Shown one piece after another: positions 29,803 through 38,791 of a stretch of 64,000 nucleotides of DNA. The stretch is from Clostridium ragsdalei P11 (GTDB lineage: Bacteria > Bacillota > Clostridia > Clostridiales > Clostridiaceae). The translations under genes and the position numbers were made by a program. The stretch spans positions 1 through 64,000 of the forward strand of contig NZ_LROS01000077.1 in NCBI RefSeq assembly GCF_001675165.1. The letters are read 5' to 3'. The notes below the pieces were generated by a model. The model was not told the origin of the DNA. It made no database searches and was given only the letters and a program-made list of their open reading frames with translations. The stretch's first letter is position 1; every line of letters starts with the position of its first letter.

Positions 29803-30606
29803 CTAAATTAATCTTGCTATAAGTACTATCACATGTGAAGCAGGCACTAATATTAATTGTGCTAATATACTTCCGATAATCAATCCACCAACAATAAAAA
29901 TTATGCAGCGGTTAAATTCCAATTCTGTACGTTCTCCTCTTATCACATCATCTGTCATCATAGATAAATATGGATCAATAAATATAACCATGAATATTGT
30001 TGAAATACTATTAATTACAGATGCTAAAGTGCTGCAGGTAGTTCTTAAATTAGGACTTAAACATCCAGCATATAATGATGATAAAATACTTACACTAGAT
30101 ATAGAAAATGCAATAATGTTTAGTAAAATTACCTTTTTAGGAGTTTTCCTAAAGTTCCTTAATTCAGATAAATTTTCTTTTTTAGGAATTGAAATGCTAT
30201 TTTTAAACTGCTCAATTCCTGATTTCGAAAATGCATGAAGCATCAATCTAGGTAAAGACCTATAAACACTAAATGATACAACCAATTTATTAAACACTTT
30301 TATAAAAGTTGGCATTAAAATTGCACCAGCTATTGTGGCTAAAGTAATAGAAAAAACTATCCATCTAAAAATATACAGTAAGTTACTAGAATGACCTGTA
30401 TTTATACCATTTTCAATAGTTTTTGCTAACAATGGAGCTTGAATAGTATTAGCTGTTCTTTGTATAAGTACAAAAACATTAAATACAGCAAAAGATACCG
30501 CAATTCTACCAGTTCTTATTCCCACAATTCTAGTAGAATATGCCAATGTTCCTATAACATAAATAATAAAAGTTAGCATAAAAACTAAATATACCTGTAT
30601 TGTCAT
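29803..30606 (-). CDS. Lipid II flippase Amj family protein (DUF2837)
   Basis: About 267 residues with six or more TM helices. The family pattern is seen at the start (YVIGTLAYSTRIVGIRTGRIAVSFAVFNVFVLIQRTANTIQAPLL). Bacillus Amj (YdaH) is an alternative lipid II flippase to MurJ. I chose the ATG at 30604-30606 behind AAGGTGG; an upstream in-frame GTG overlaps the SD. The gene stands alone between two family P repeats. Whether it flips lipid II or another polyprenyl lipid here is open. Confidence 0.85.
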   Translation of the reverse strand: MTIQVYLVFMLTFIIYVIGTLAYSTRIVGIRTGRIAVSFAVFNVFVLIQRTANTIQAPLLAKTIENGINTGHSSNLLYIFRWIVFSITLATIAGAILMPTFIKVFNKLVVSFSVYRSLPRLMLHAFSKSGIEQFKNSISIPKKENLSELRNFRKTPKKVILLNIIAFSISSVSILSSLYAGCLSPNLRTTCSTLASVINSISTIFMVIFIDPYLSMMTDDVIRGERTELEFNRCIIFIVGGLIIGSILAQLILVPASHVIVLIARLI

Positions 30607-30732
30607 TTTTCTTACCACCTTATGGCTTCATTAGTTTATATTTGTTTCATAAATTTGTATATGCAAATTATATCACAAATTTAATTTTGATAGGAACTTA
30701 TAAGATGAAGATTTCAAATCATACAAGGAAAC

Positions 30733-31041
30733 ATGCTGACAAAATTGAAATCACACTTAAAAACTTTTTTTATAAGTCTTAGTGAAGCATTTTAGAAAAT
30801 CTTAGAAGCTTATATATGTCTGAGGTACGAGTTTATATAAGTCTCTTTAGATTTTCAAAATGCCGAGCGTTAGACCTATAAACAGAGTTCTAAGCATCAG
30901 ATGGAGTTTTAACTCCACCTGATGCTTAGAACTCGTTATCTAGGGACGTAGTCGCTCTTTACTCCCACTTGCAGAAGTGGGAGTATTAGAGTGAGTAGTC
31001 ATCGGATAAAAAGTTTTTAGTGTGATGAAATTTGTCAGCAT
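30733..31041. repeat. Family P palindrome, type B, interrupted (P5)
   Basis: Ends ATGCTGACAAAATTG / CAGCAT, with the same core stem and TCTGAGGTACGAGTTT loop as P3. Its right arm is split by the 128-bp family M element. It fills the gap between the amj-like gene and galU. Confidence 0.85.
30882..31009 (+). mobile_element. Family M element inside palindrome P5 (128 bp)
   Basis: LE hairpin (AGTTCTAAGCATCAGATGGAG / CTCCACCTGATGCTTAGAACT), internal TTATCTAGGGACGTAG, hairpin CTCCCACTTGCAGAAGTGGGAG, then GTATTA...GTAGTCATCGGATAA. Comparison with P3 gives a net gain of 128 bp. Because A-runs lie at both ends the exact boundary is ambiguous by about 3 bases. No ORF is present. Confidence 0.8.
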
Positions 31042-31078
31042 GTTTTTATATGACTTGAAATTTCTACTTAGAGCTTTC

Positions 31079-31948
31079 CTAAAGTGCAGTTTTAATTGTA
31101 GATAAATATTCTAAAAGCTCATCTTTTAAGACATTATTTTTTAGTGCATAGTGTATATTTGCCTGGAGAAAACCAAATTTATCTCCTGCATCATATCTTT
31201 GTCCTTCAAAACAATATCCGTATATTGCCTCAGTTTTTACAAGTTCTTTTAGGGCATCTGTTAGCTGTATTTCTCCTTTTTTATCTGGTTTGGTTTTTTC
31301 AAGTATTTCAAATATTTTTGGAGTTATAATATATCTCCCTAGAATTGCAATATTTGAAGGAGCTTCCTGGGCTGTTGGCTTTTCTACCATATCTTTGACT
31401 TTAAGAGTTCCCTTTTCAACTTCAATGCCACTTATAATACCGTATTTTGATATAGCTTCTTCCTTTACAGGCTGAACGCCTAAAATAGAAGTATTGTAGT
31501 TATCATAACAATCTATAAGCTGCTTGAGGCAAGGTGTTTTGCTGTCAACTATGTCATCGCCTAACATAACTGCAAAAGGTTCATCTTCTACAAAATTTTT
31601 AGCAAGGCTTATGGCATGACCTAATCCTTTAGGTTCTTTTTGCCTTGTATAATATATATCTACCATGTTTGATATGTTTTGAACTAACTTTAATAAAGTG
31701 GTTTTATTATTCTTTTTAAGTTGATCTTCAAGTTCTACGGATTTGTCAAAATGATCTTCAATAGATTTCTTATTTTTGCCTGTTATTATTAATATTTCCT
31801 CAATTCCAGAAGATACAGCTTCTTCAACTATATATTGAATTGTTGGCTTGTCTACTATAGGCATCATTTCTTTAGGTTGAGCCTTTGTAGCAGGAAGAAA
31901 TCTTGTACCGAGTCCTGCAGCAGGAATTATTGCTTTTTTAATTTTCAT
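31079..31948 (-). CDS. galU: UTP--glucose-1-phosphate uridylyltransferase
   Basis: 289 residues of standard GalU type. Motifs: the nucleotide-binding IPAAGLGTRFLPATKAQPKEMMPI near the N-terminus, then MLGDDIV and QRYDAGDKFGFLQANI. It makes UDP-glucose for surface polysaccharides, teichoic acids or glycolipids. It follows the GT39 gene by 32 bases on the same strand, so both are probably one transcript. The start ATG follows AAAGGACG. Confidence 0.96.
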   Translation of the reverse strand: MKIKKAIIPAAGLGTRFLPATKAQPKEMMPIVDKPTIQYIVEEAVSSGIEEILIITGKNKKSIEDHFDKSVELEDQLKKNNKTTLLKLVQNISNMVDIYYTRQKEPKGLGHAISLAKNFVEDEPFAVMLGDDIVDSKTPCLKQLIDCYDNYNTSILGVQPVKEEAISKYGIISGIEVEKGTLKVKDMVEKPTAQEAPSNIAILGRYIITPKIFEILEKTKPDKKGEIQLTDALKELVKTEAIYGYCFEGQRYDAGDKFGFLQANIHYALKNNVLKDELLEYLSTIKTAL

Positions 31949-31980
31949 GAGTTACACGTCCTTTCTATTATTTGCTTAAC

Positions 31981-33636
31981 TCAACAATTGTGAAATGTGG
32001 ATCGTGAATTGTGAATTAAATTCATATTATCTATTAATATTTTCATAAGATATATAAACAAAATAATGTTCAGCAGTGAAATAGCATCTATTATTAAACT
32101 GTGAGAATCTGAATTCATTCCTCTTGAACCACCAAATAAAATATAATAAATATTGGTGTAAATTGTTATAGTATATCCAATTGCTAGAGTTAACAGTCTT
32201 TTATCTTTTAGGTATATAAAGCTTATAACTGATAATGCAGCAGCAGGAAACAAATACCTTTCATGCATTCCTGTAGAAAATGTGAAAACACCTGAAATTT
32301 GGACAAGTGCTGCAGCAAAGACAAACATCCTGTTTTTGTTCTTTGCATATAAGTACCAGCAAGATAAAGTAATTGCAGTTATTGCAATCATTCCCCAAAT
32401 TTGATAGTTAAATATAAAAAACACTTCTGAAATCTTTTTGTAATTCGCTCCAATTAAATTAAAAAAGTTAAATCCATTTACAGAAGCATAAGGGTACTCT
32501 GATATAGTTTTTGAATATAATTTAAATATCCACAGGGCATTTTGGTTGTAGGAAAAAGGTAATATTATAACTAAAGCTGTGATAATACCCGCAATTACTG
32601 ATTTTATAAATATTTTTAAATCCCTTTCCCGTACTAGTTCAAATAATAGAACCGGTAAAAATATAATTCCCTGAGGTTTCATAAGCACTGCACAGGTAAA
32701 AGCTATAGATGACAGGACCGTCTTCCTTTCCGATAACAAAAACAGTGACAGTACTATAATTAGTGTAAAGAAAGAATCTACTTGTCCCCAAAGTGCAGAG
32801 TCTATAAAAGTAACCGGGTTAAAAATGTAAAATGCACTAAGGAGAATACTGAATTCTAGTGATAAATACTTTTTAGCTAACCTGTATATAAAATAAGCTG
32901 TAATCACATCAGCTGCTATTGATGGAAGTTTCAAAAGTAGTGTGTAATATGGATTAATTGAACTTATACTTGCAATCTTACCAATTAAAAATAGTACATA
33001 CATATATAAAGGTGGATAGTCGCCAGATCTTGCATTTGTATAAAATTGAGAAAAACTATTTGCTGTAGTTGATGCCCAATCTTTAAATAAATTTATATCT
33101 CCGCCGTATCCTTCCATAACTGTAGATAATGAAATTCTTAAAAATAGTCCTATACACAATAATGAAAAAATCAATATTTTTATATTATTTCTATTTATTT
33201 TTAAATCTCTACGAGTTATAAAGTAGAAAGCTCCAGCACACAAAATTAGAAATGCTATTAAATATAAGGTTAAAAAAGGTGCATATTTGCTTTTGGTAGA
33301 TGAAAGGCCTCCTCCCATATCTCCACCAGGCATTTGATGTGTACCATTTTCAGATCTCTTACTGCTATCTTTGCCAAAATTCATATTATTACCTGGCTGC
33401 TTTTGAATGTTATTTTTTTCACCGTACCTGGTTCCATTTGAAAATTTAGTATTATCTTTTGGAACAGGTATGTTTTTGTTGCTTTTATTATTGCTAAATT
33501 GCTGTACGTTGTTTTTAGATGTAATAGTATTTGCTTTGTAATTTTTTATACTGTAAATACAAAAAAATGCGGATAGTAATATTAGAAAAATAAGACCTAC
33601 CTTAAATAAATTCTTTTTTGGAAACATTGTTATCAT
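31981..33636 (-). CDS. GT39-like membrane glycosyltransferase
   Basis: About 551 residues. An N-terminal TM helix (about 8-25) precedes a hydrophilic Asn/Lys/Gly-rich stretch at about 30-115 (including QMPGGDMGGG) and then about 11 TM helices. DxD-like acidic residues occur in the first loop (GYGGDINLFKDWA) and there is a conserved MHERYLFP near the C-terminus. It resembles polyprenyl-phosphate-dependent mannosyl/glucosyl transferases. I chose the ATG at 33634-33636, right after AGAGGAGAG. An upstream in-frame start has no SD of its own. It sits in an operon with galU. Confidence 0.85.
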   Translation of the reverse strand: MITMFPKKNLFKVGLIFLILLSAFFCIYSIKNYKANTITSKNNVQQFSNNKSNKNIPVPKDNTKFSNGTRYGEKNNIQKQPGNNMNFGKDSSKRSENGTHQMPGGDMGGGLSSTKSKYAPFLTLYLIAFLILCAGAFYFITRRDLKINRNNIKILIFSLLCIGLFLRISLSTVMEGYGGDINLFKDWASTTANSFSQFYTNARSGDYPPLYMYVLFLIGKIASISSINPYYTLLLKLPSIAADVITAYFIYRLAKKYLSLEFSILLSAFYIFNPVTFIDSALWGQVDSFFTLIIVLSLFLLSERKTVLSSIAFTCAVLMKPQGIIFLPVLLFELVRERDLKIFIKSVIAGIITALVIILPFSYNQNALWIFKLYSKTISEYPYASVNGFNFFNLIGANYKKISEVFFIFNYQIWGMIAITAITLSCWYLYAKNKNRMFVFAAALVQISGVFTFSTGMHERYLFPAAALSVISFIYLKDKRLLTLAIGYTITIYTNIYYILFGGSRGMNSDSHSLIIDAISLLNIILFIYLMKILIDNMNLIHNSRSTFHNC

Positions 33637-33655
33637 TTCACTCTCCTCTCTTAGA

Positions 33656-33935
33656 AGTTGAATACTCAACTTTCGCACATATAAAATTTTGAATTAATAT
33701 AAAAACTTTGCAAAGAAAAGCTTCGCAAGTTAAGAATTAATAATGAAAAATTAATAGTGAAGGATGATTTTTAGCTGTCGCAAAAAATCTTTAAATTTAT
33801 ATAAATCAGAAATGTTTCGCTTTAGCGAAACGAGTGGTGAAAAGCTTAATCAAAGATTTTTTGTAGTGTAACGGAAAAAAATCCACATTAACTATTAATT
33901 CTTCATTCTTAACTATTAATTAAAAAGTTTAGTTA
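33656..33935. repeat. Family R palindrome, long form
   Basis: Left arm GCTTCGCAAGTTAAGAATTA...AATAGTGAAGGATGATTTTT and right arm AAAAATCCACATTAACTATTAATTCTTCATTCTTAAC. Inner hairpins AAAAAATCTTTAA / TTAATCAAAGATTTTT and TTTCGCTTTAGCGAAA. It is closely similar to 51852-52096. It fills most of the 400-base gap before the DUF6385 genes. Confidence 0.7.
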
Positions 33936-33960
33936 ACTATATTTTGGCTCATGAAACTTA

Positions 33961-34003
33961 AAAAAGGCTTAAAAAAAGATAAACTTTGTAAGCCTTTTTA
34001 AGC
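33961..34003. terminator. Hairpin before the DNRLRE gene
   Basis: AAAAAGGCTTA pairs with TAAGCCTTTTT. It could be a terminator or attenuator ahead of the gene at 34038; its stem ends about 38 bases before the ATG. Confidence 0.5.
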
Positions 34004-34037
34004 TTTACACATATTCTAGTTATGAGGGGGGAATTGT

Positions 34038-34877
34038 ATGCCTTGTGAAAAAACACAAATTGTATGTAAAAAATGTATTACAATAACGAATTCAAATTCT
34101 AAAAATTATGTAGAGGATAATGAGTTAAAGGTTGGGTTTACAGGGAAAAATACATATAGAACTTATATGTATTTTAATATAAATGACATATCTGAAAATA
34201 TAGTTGTAGATTCTGCAGAACTAGAAATATACTTAAATAAAATTAATATACCGCATTCTAAAACAAATTTTTATGTACACCCACTTAAGGAGGACTTTGA
34301 TCTAAATACTTCATTTGAAAATCAGCCTGAGTATTATGAAAAACAGGTAAAGTTTGAGTTAAATAAAAACTCTCATGGAATTATTCATGTAGATATAACT
34401 CATATGTTTGATGAGTGGCATGATAATTCTATAAAGAACAATGGATTAGTTTTAAAATCTGGTGAAAAACACAGGGCACTTGCTAACTTTTCCTCAAATT
34501 CAAACCCTAATTATGAAGGTGCACCTAAATTAGTGATTTGTTCTTCAAAAATAAACCACGACCAGAAGATTGTAGATGTTGTAGAAAAGTATTGGGAGTT
34601 AAAGATTTTTAATACAGCACGTTCACCTATAGTAAATGTAGAACGTATTATAAATGGTACATTTTTTATTGAAAATACTAGCGGTGTGGAAATTAAGGCA
34701 GTAGTAGAAGTAAGTGTAGATTCAAAACACTGGATTGAAGATACAGGAGTGGTTGTTGGAGCCAATAAGTCACAAGTTTTAATAGCTAAATACTATGGAA
34801 AATATTATAGGGTGAAGTTCAATTGTTCTGGATTTGCATCTGCAAAACTTAACTTTATATGTCAGGTTTATCAATAG
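34038..34877 (+). CDS. DNRLRE domain / DUF6385 protein
   Basis: 279 residues, no signal peptide. The N-terminal part (about 5-165) has the DNRLRE pattern (TYMYFNINDI..., VDSAELEIYL, DITHMFDEW...NNGLVLKSG), a beta-sandwich found in surface and appendage proteins. The C-terminal part (about 185-279) resembles the end of the protein at 35076 (KYYGKYYRVKFN versus KYYMNYTRLYYD), which I read as DUF6385. The start ATG follows GAGGGGGG. Its role is unknown; a spore-coat or surface structural role is inference from its neighbours. Confidence 0.75.
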   Translation: MPCEKTQIVCKKCITITNSNSKNYVEDNELKVGFTGKNTYRTYMYFNINDISENIVVDSAELEIYLNKINIPHSKTNFYVHPLKEDFDLNTSFENQPEYYEKQVKFELNKNSHGIIHVDITHMFDEWHDNSIKNNGLVLKSGEKHRALANFSSNSNPNYEGAPKLVICSSKINHDQKIVDVVEKYWELKIFNTARSPIVNVERIINGTFFIENTSGVEIKAVVEVSVDSKHWIEDTGVVVGANKSQVLIAKYYGKYYRVKFNCSGFASAKLNFICQVYQ

Positions 34878-34943
34878 AAAGTTTCGGGTATATATCCACT
34901 TTCCTAGGCTAAAGCTGTAGAAAATATAAATAAATCTTACTTA

Positions 34944-34976
34944 GTGTGAGTGTTACAGTAGGTAGTCATCGGATAA
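34944..34976 (+). mobile_element. Family M right-end remnant
   Basis: GTGAGTGTTACAGTAGGTAGTCATCGGATAA matches the final ~30 bases of the M copies (key bases GTAGTCATCGGATAA). The left end and hairpins are missing, so it is a degraded copy. Confidence 0.7.
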
Positions 34977-35075
34977 AATGTATCACAATTAATAGATGAA
35001 AGAATAACATATTAGTAGGCCTGAAAAATAAGGCCCATTCAAATCAATTAAACCATAAAGAGGAGATGGGAATTC

Positions 35076-35972
35076 ATGCCTAATAATTTGATATTTAATG
35101 GCACAGCTAGTGATTTGAAAACCCAAATGTATGCTTATAATAGTAGTACAAACAAAGCTGAGGCTTTAACTATATCGGGTGGTAATTTAGCAGTAGCAGG
35201 AACTGTAACTGTAGGAAATACGGTAGCTGTAACAGTGGGAACAGTAACAGTAGCAGGTACTGTAAGTGTAGGAAATACAGTAACAGTGGAAGGAACCGTA
35301 AGTGTAGGAAATACAGTAGCTGTAACAGTGGGAACAGTAACAGTAGCAGGTACTGTAAGTGTAGGAAATACAGTAACAGTGGAAGGAACTGTAAGCGTAG
35401 GAAATACAGTAGCTGTAACAGTGGGAACAGTAACAGTAGCAGGTACTGTAAGTGTAGGAAATACAGTAACAGTGGAAGGAACCGTAAGCGTAGGAAATAC
35501 AGTAGCTGTAACAGTGGGAACAGTAACAGTAGCAGGTACTGTAAGTGTAGGAAATACAGTAACAGTGGAAGGAACCGTAAGTGTAGGAAATACAGTAGCT
35601 GTAACAGTAGGAACAGTAACAGTAGCAGGTACTGTAAGTTCAGTAACTACTGGAGTTGGATTTACTGCAACCAGCACTGCCATAACCACAGGAACAGGCA
35701 TAAAATCGGTACTTCAGCAGGATACTTCTCAGCAATCAATGTACTCTTATTATATTAAGAATAATGATGCTGCAAATGCAATTACAGTAGTGCTGCAAGT
35801 TTCCCCAACTGATACGGACTCCTATTTTGTAAATGATGTTAGTCCGGTAACACTTGAGAAAGGTAGTGCTACAGTTTTAACTACCAAGTATTATATGAAT
35901 TATACAAGGCTTTATTATGATACGGGAACTAATACCGCTAATCTTGAAGCTTATTTTAATGGAAGAGTTTAG
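35076..35972 (+). CDS. DUF6385 protein with 31-residue Val/Thr/Gly tandem repeat
   Basis: 298 residues. A short N-terminal region (1-40) is followed by a block at about 44-190 of 31-residue units of the form VAVTVGTVTVAGTVSVGNTV plus TVEGTVSVGNT. A DUF6385-like C-terminus (about 205-298) follows. The alternating V/T pattern with Gly every few residues suggests a beta-solenoid or cross-beta fibre. There is no signal peptide, as in spore-coat or exosporium proteins. The start ATG follows AGAGGAGATGGG. The following GT2-TPR gene may glycosylate its many Thr/Ser residues. Confidence 0.8.
   Translation: MPNNLIFNGTASDLKTQMYAYNSSTNKAEALTISGGNLAVAGTVTVGNTVAVTVGTVTVAGTVSVGNTVTVEGTVSVGNTVAVTVGTVTVAGTVSVGNTVTVEGTVSVGNTVAVTVGTVTVAGTVSVGNTVTVEGTVSVGNTVAVTVGTVTVAGTVSVGNTVTVEGTVSVGNTVAVTVGTVTVAGTVSSVTTGVGFTATSTAITTGTGIKSVLQQDTSQQSMYSYYIKNNDAANAITVVLQVSPTDTDSYFVNDVSPVTLEKGSATVLTTKYYMNYTRLYYDTGTNTANLEAYFNGRV
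35205..35645 (+). repeat. 93-bp in-frame tandem repeat
   Basis: The unit GTAGCTGTAACAGT... starts at 35223, 35316, 35409, 35502 and 35595, exactly 93 bases apart. Units differ by only a few third-position changes (gga/act, agt/agc), so the array expanded recently or is kept uniform by recombination. Four full units and a partial one are present. Confidence 0.95.
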
Positions 35973-35978
35973 TTATAT

Positions 35979-36001
35979 TGGTGCTGCCTTTTAGGCAGCA
36001 C
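35979..36001 (+). terminator. Hairpin between DUF6385 and GT2-TPR genes
   Basis: GGTGCTGCC / GGCAGCACC with a TTTTA loop, directly after the DUF6385 stop. The following ATATTAATAAAA is a poor T-tract, so it may be a weak terminator or an mRNA stabiliser. Confidence 0.55.
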
Positions 36002-36037
36002 CATATTAATAAAACTCTAAAAAGGAGGTTTATAGAT

Positions 36038-37840
36038 GTGCCCATAAGTTTGTGCATGATAGTTAAAAATGAAGAAGATGTCCTTGGAAGATGTCTTGGG
36101 AGTGTAAAACACTTTGTAGATGAGATTATAATTGTGGATACGGGATCTACTGATTCTACTGTAGAAGTTGCTAAAAAATATGGCGCAAAGATTTTTTATT
36201 ATAAATGGGATAACAGCTTTTCTAATGCAAGAAATTGTGCATTGGAGAAGGCTGAGAAAGATTGGATTCTTATAATGGATGCAGATGATGAATTTGAAAA
36301 AGAGGATACAAATAAGCTTCTTAAATTAACTAACGATAAAAATAGCAAAACTAATGTATATTTTATGCAAACTTTAAGCTATTCAGGAGATAATATAAGC
36401 AGCGGTGATGTTACCCTTAATTTGAATGTAAGACTTGTGAAAAATAGAAAAGGGTACAAGTTTGTAGGTGACATACATGAACAGCTTATACCTCCACCAG
36501 AGCACATTATTAGTAAGGATGATATAAAAATTGAAAATATAAGATTTTATCATTATGGATATTTAAATGAAATTGTGAAATCCAAAGATAAAAGGCAGAG
36601 AAATATGGCTATAATTCAAAAGGAGCTGGATAAGCATCCTCACAATGGATTTATGTTATTTAATATGGGAAATGAGTACTATGCTAAAGAAGATTATAAA
36701 AAGGCATTGAAATACTATATGAAAAGCTATGAACAGTTTAATCCAATGGAAGGCTTTAGTTCTAAACTCATATTGAGGATTGTTTCCTGTAATCAAATAC
36801 TTGAAAATTTTGCAGAAGAATATAAGTTTGTTGATCAAGGGTTAAAATATTATCCTAATTTTACAGACTTAGAATTTATAAGAGGCAATACTTTTATTAG
36901 TGAAAAAAAGTATCTTAAGGCCATAAGTTCACTAAAAAAATGTATTAAGATGGGGGAACCTCCTATTCAGATAAATGAATTAGTTGGAGTGGGCTCATAT
37001 AGAAGCTATATGGTTTTGTGCAGCATATATTTATATCTAGGAGATAATGACTCGTCCCTTTATTATTGTGATAAGATATTAAAGATGAAACCAGGATATG
37101 TGAAGGCTATTTACAAACTATGTGAAATAATGGCGGTTAAAAAAGCTTCTATAAATGAAATGAAATCTAAGTTCGACGGTTATGTGGATAAAAGTTCAGA
37201 TCCAAATATATATTTAGTTTTATCAGATGTATTTTATGGTCAAAATAAGTTTGATATTGCATATGAATATGCAGATAGAGCTGATAGAATATGTAAAGAT
37301 GAAATTAGCAGGTCTAAAATATATTACTATAAGGGAGTTTGTTTGTTTTATCAGAAAAAATTTAAGGACGCTTATGGCTTTCTAAAAAAGATAAGTTCAG
37401 AGGAATTTATAGATAAGGCTTTTTATTATACTATGCTTTGCAATACCTTTGATGACACCGTATCCACTAAAGACGTATTGACAGATGAGCCTAAGGATAT
37501 ACCTGACAATAAAAAGTATATGATATATATGAAGTTTAAGGATTTATTGGAAGGAAGAGAGTGTACAGACCTCTCAGAAGATACTGAGGATTCAAAGGAT
37601 TTCTGTGAACTTATATTTAATCTGCTTGCCATTTTGTTAAAAATAAATTGTTTTGATGAATTTGAAAAGGGTCTTCAACTTTTAAACTTAATTGAGAATC
37701 AGGATGTTTTATTATATCTGGGAAAACTTTATTATAAAAATGGATATCCAAAACTAGCTTATAAGGAGCTTGTACGATCTATAAAAATATACGATAAGAC
37801 TGATGTAGAAGCTCTTGAAATGATGAAAAAATGCTTATAA
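36038..37840 (+). CDS. Glycosyltransferase family 2 with TPR repeats (SunS-like)
   Basis: About 600 residues. The N-terminal GT2 domain has SLCMIVKNEED, DTGSTDST and the DXD motif MDADDEF. From about 205 a TPR-like helical region follows (NMGNEYYAKEDYKKALKYYMKSYEQF). The start is GTG at 36038, 9 bases after AAGGAGG. The frame extends upstream but only through the hairpin at 35979. Enzymes of this architecture glycosylate peptides and surface proteins. Its position suggests the DUF6385 repeat protein as acceptor, by inference. Confidence 0.88.
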   Translation: MPISLCMIVKNEEDVLGRCLGSVKHFVDEIIIVDTGSTDSTVEVAKKYGAKIFYYKWDNSFSNARNCALEKAEKDWILIMDADDEFEKEDTNKLLKLTNDKNSKTNVYFMQTLSYSGDNISSGDVTLNLNVRLVKNRKGYKFVGDIHEQLIPPPEHIISKDDIKIENIRFYHYGYLNEIVKSKDKRQRNMAIIQKELDKHPHNGFMLFNMGNEYYAKEDYKKALKYYMKSYEQFNPMEGFSSKLILRIVSCNQILENFAEEYKFVDQGLKYYPNFTDLEFIRGNTFISEKKYLKAISSLKKCIKMGEPPIQINELVGVGSYRSYMVLCSIYLYLGDNDSSLYYCDKILKMKPGYVKAIYKLCEIMAVKKASINEMKSKFDGYVDKSSDPNIYLVLSDVFYGQNKFDIAYEYADRADRICKDEISRSKIYYYKGVCLFYQKKFKDAYGFLKKISSEEFIDKAFYYTMLCNTFDDTVSTKDVLTDEPKDIPDNKKYMIYMKFKDLLEGRECTDLSEDTEDSKDFCELIFNLLAILLKINCFDEFEKGLQLLNLIENQDVLLYLGKLYYKNGYPKLAYKELVRSIKIYDKTDVEALEMMKKCL

Positions 37841-37870
37841 GGGGGCGAGCCCCCTTATATCAAATTTAAA

Positions 37871-38773
37871 TTAAGAAATTTTCCACTTTATAATTATACT
37901 TAGTTTGTTGTCTTTAAAATTAGCAGTAATGCTATGTCCCATTTGTTCAACCAAGGCTTTTGTTATGGCAAGACCCAATCCAGTGTTTTTGCCTGTTCTC
38001 GTTCGATCTCCTGTAAAAAATCTTTCAAATAGGTGATCTATATCATCTGGATTTAAGTTATTAGCATTATTTGTAAATGAAGTTACAATGTAATTTTCAT
38101 CCTTTTTTAGAGATACGGAAATAAACTTATCACCGTGTTTTAAAGCATTTTGAATGAGATTTGAAAATACACGTCTTATTGCATTTTCATCCCCTATAAT
38201 TTCAGGTACACTTTCATCAATTTCAATTAAAGGTTCAATTTCTTTATTTGTAAAATCGTTGTAAAAAGATGCTATTAGTTCACAGAGTATATTTGAAAGT
38301 GAGATAGACTCTAATTCAAAAGCATATTCATTAGCTTCAAGTCTTGATAGGTCAAAAAAACCTGCTATAAGCATTTTTAAAGATTTTGCACGGTTTAGTA
38401 TGATGTCTATATATTCATTTTTTTCATCCTTTGATAGGTCATCACTTTTTATAAGTTGAATATATCCTATAATGGAGGTAAGAGGAGTACGCAGGTCATG
38501 GGAAATATTTGCTATAGCCTGCCTGAGCTCCATGTCCATATGTTTGTACTTTACTTCTGTCTGCTGTTTTTTGTCTATATTTTTATTTATTTCCCGGGCT
38601 AAATTTTGAAGACTGCGGTTTTGAAAGGACAATGTCACTTTTTGGTTTGTATCTATGTCGTTTATTTTCTTCAGGCTGCCAGTTATATGTTTGATCTCAC
38701 TTTTTGTAAGAAAAAGCAGGGTGATACTTATACCTGCTAAAATTCCTAATAAAATTATAATAAACAAGTACAT
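37871..38773 (-). CDS. Sensor histidine kinase (small, one TM region)
   Basis: About 300 residues. The N-terminal TM segment (about 2-23) has almost no extracytoplasmic domain. HisKA carries His92 in ANISHDLRTPL; HATPase_c has NLIQNALKHGD and GLGLAITKALVEQMGH. Kinases of this type often sense through a partner ABC transporter. Two starts are possible; I prefer the ATG at 38773, since the GTG 9 bases earlier lies on the SD (AAAGGG). Confidence 0.93.
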   Translation of the reverse strand: MYLFIIILLGILAGISITLLFLTKSEIKHITGSLKKINDIDTNQKVTLSFQNRSLQNLAREINKNIDKKQQTEVKYKHMDMELRQAIANISHDLRTPLTSIIGYIQLIKSDDLSKDEKNEYIDIILNRAKSLKMLIAGFFDLSRLEANEYAFELESISLSNILCELIASFYNDFTNKEIEPLIEIDESVPEIIGDENAIRRVFSNLIQNALKHGDKFISVSLKKDENYIVTSFTNNANNLNPDDIDHLFERFFTGDRTRTGKNTGLGLAITKALVEQMGHSITANFKDNKLSIIIKWKIS

Positions 38774-38791
38774 ATGTATCACCCTTTCAAG

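Noticed and set aside
35205-35645. Regular repeats resembling a CRISPR array
   Set aside because: The units are contiguous 93-bp coding repeats with no variable spacers.
35135-35701. Open reading frame of 188 residues on the minus strand
   Set aside because: It is a mirror of the 93-bp coding repeat on the plus strand, has no SD, and the plus frame has a strong SD and a recognisable C-terminal domain.
35978-36037. Upstream extension of the GT2-TPR protein starting at TTG
   Set aside because: These codons form the hairpin and SD region; GTG at 36038 is correctly spaced from AAGGAGG and starts right at the GT2 domain.
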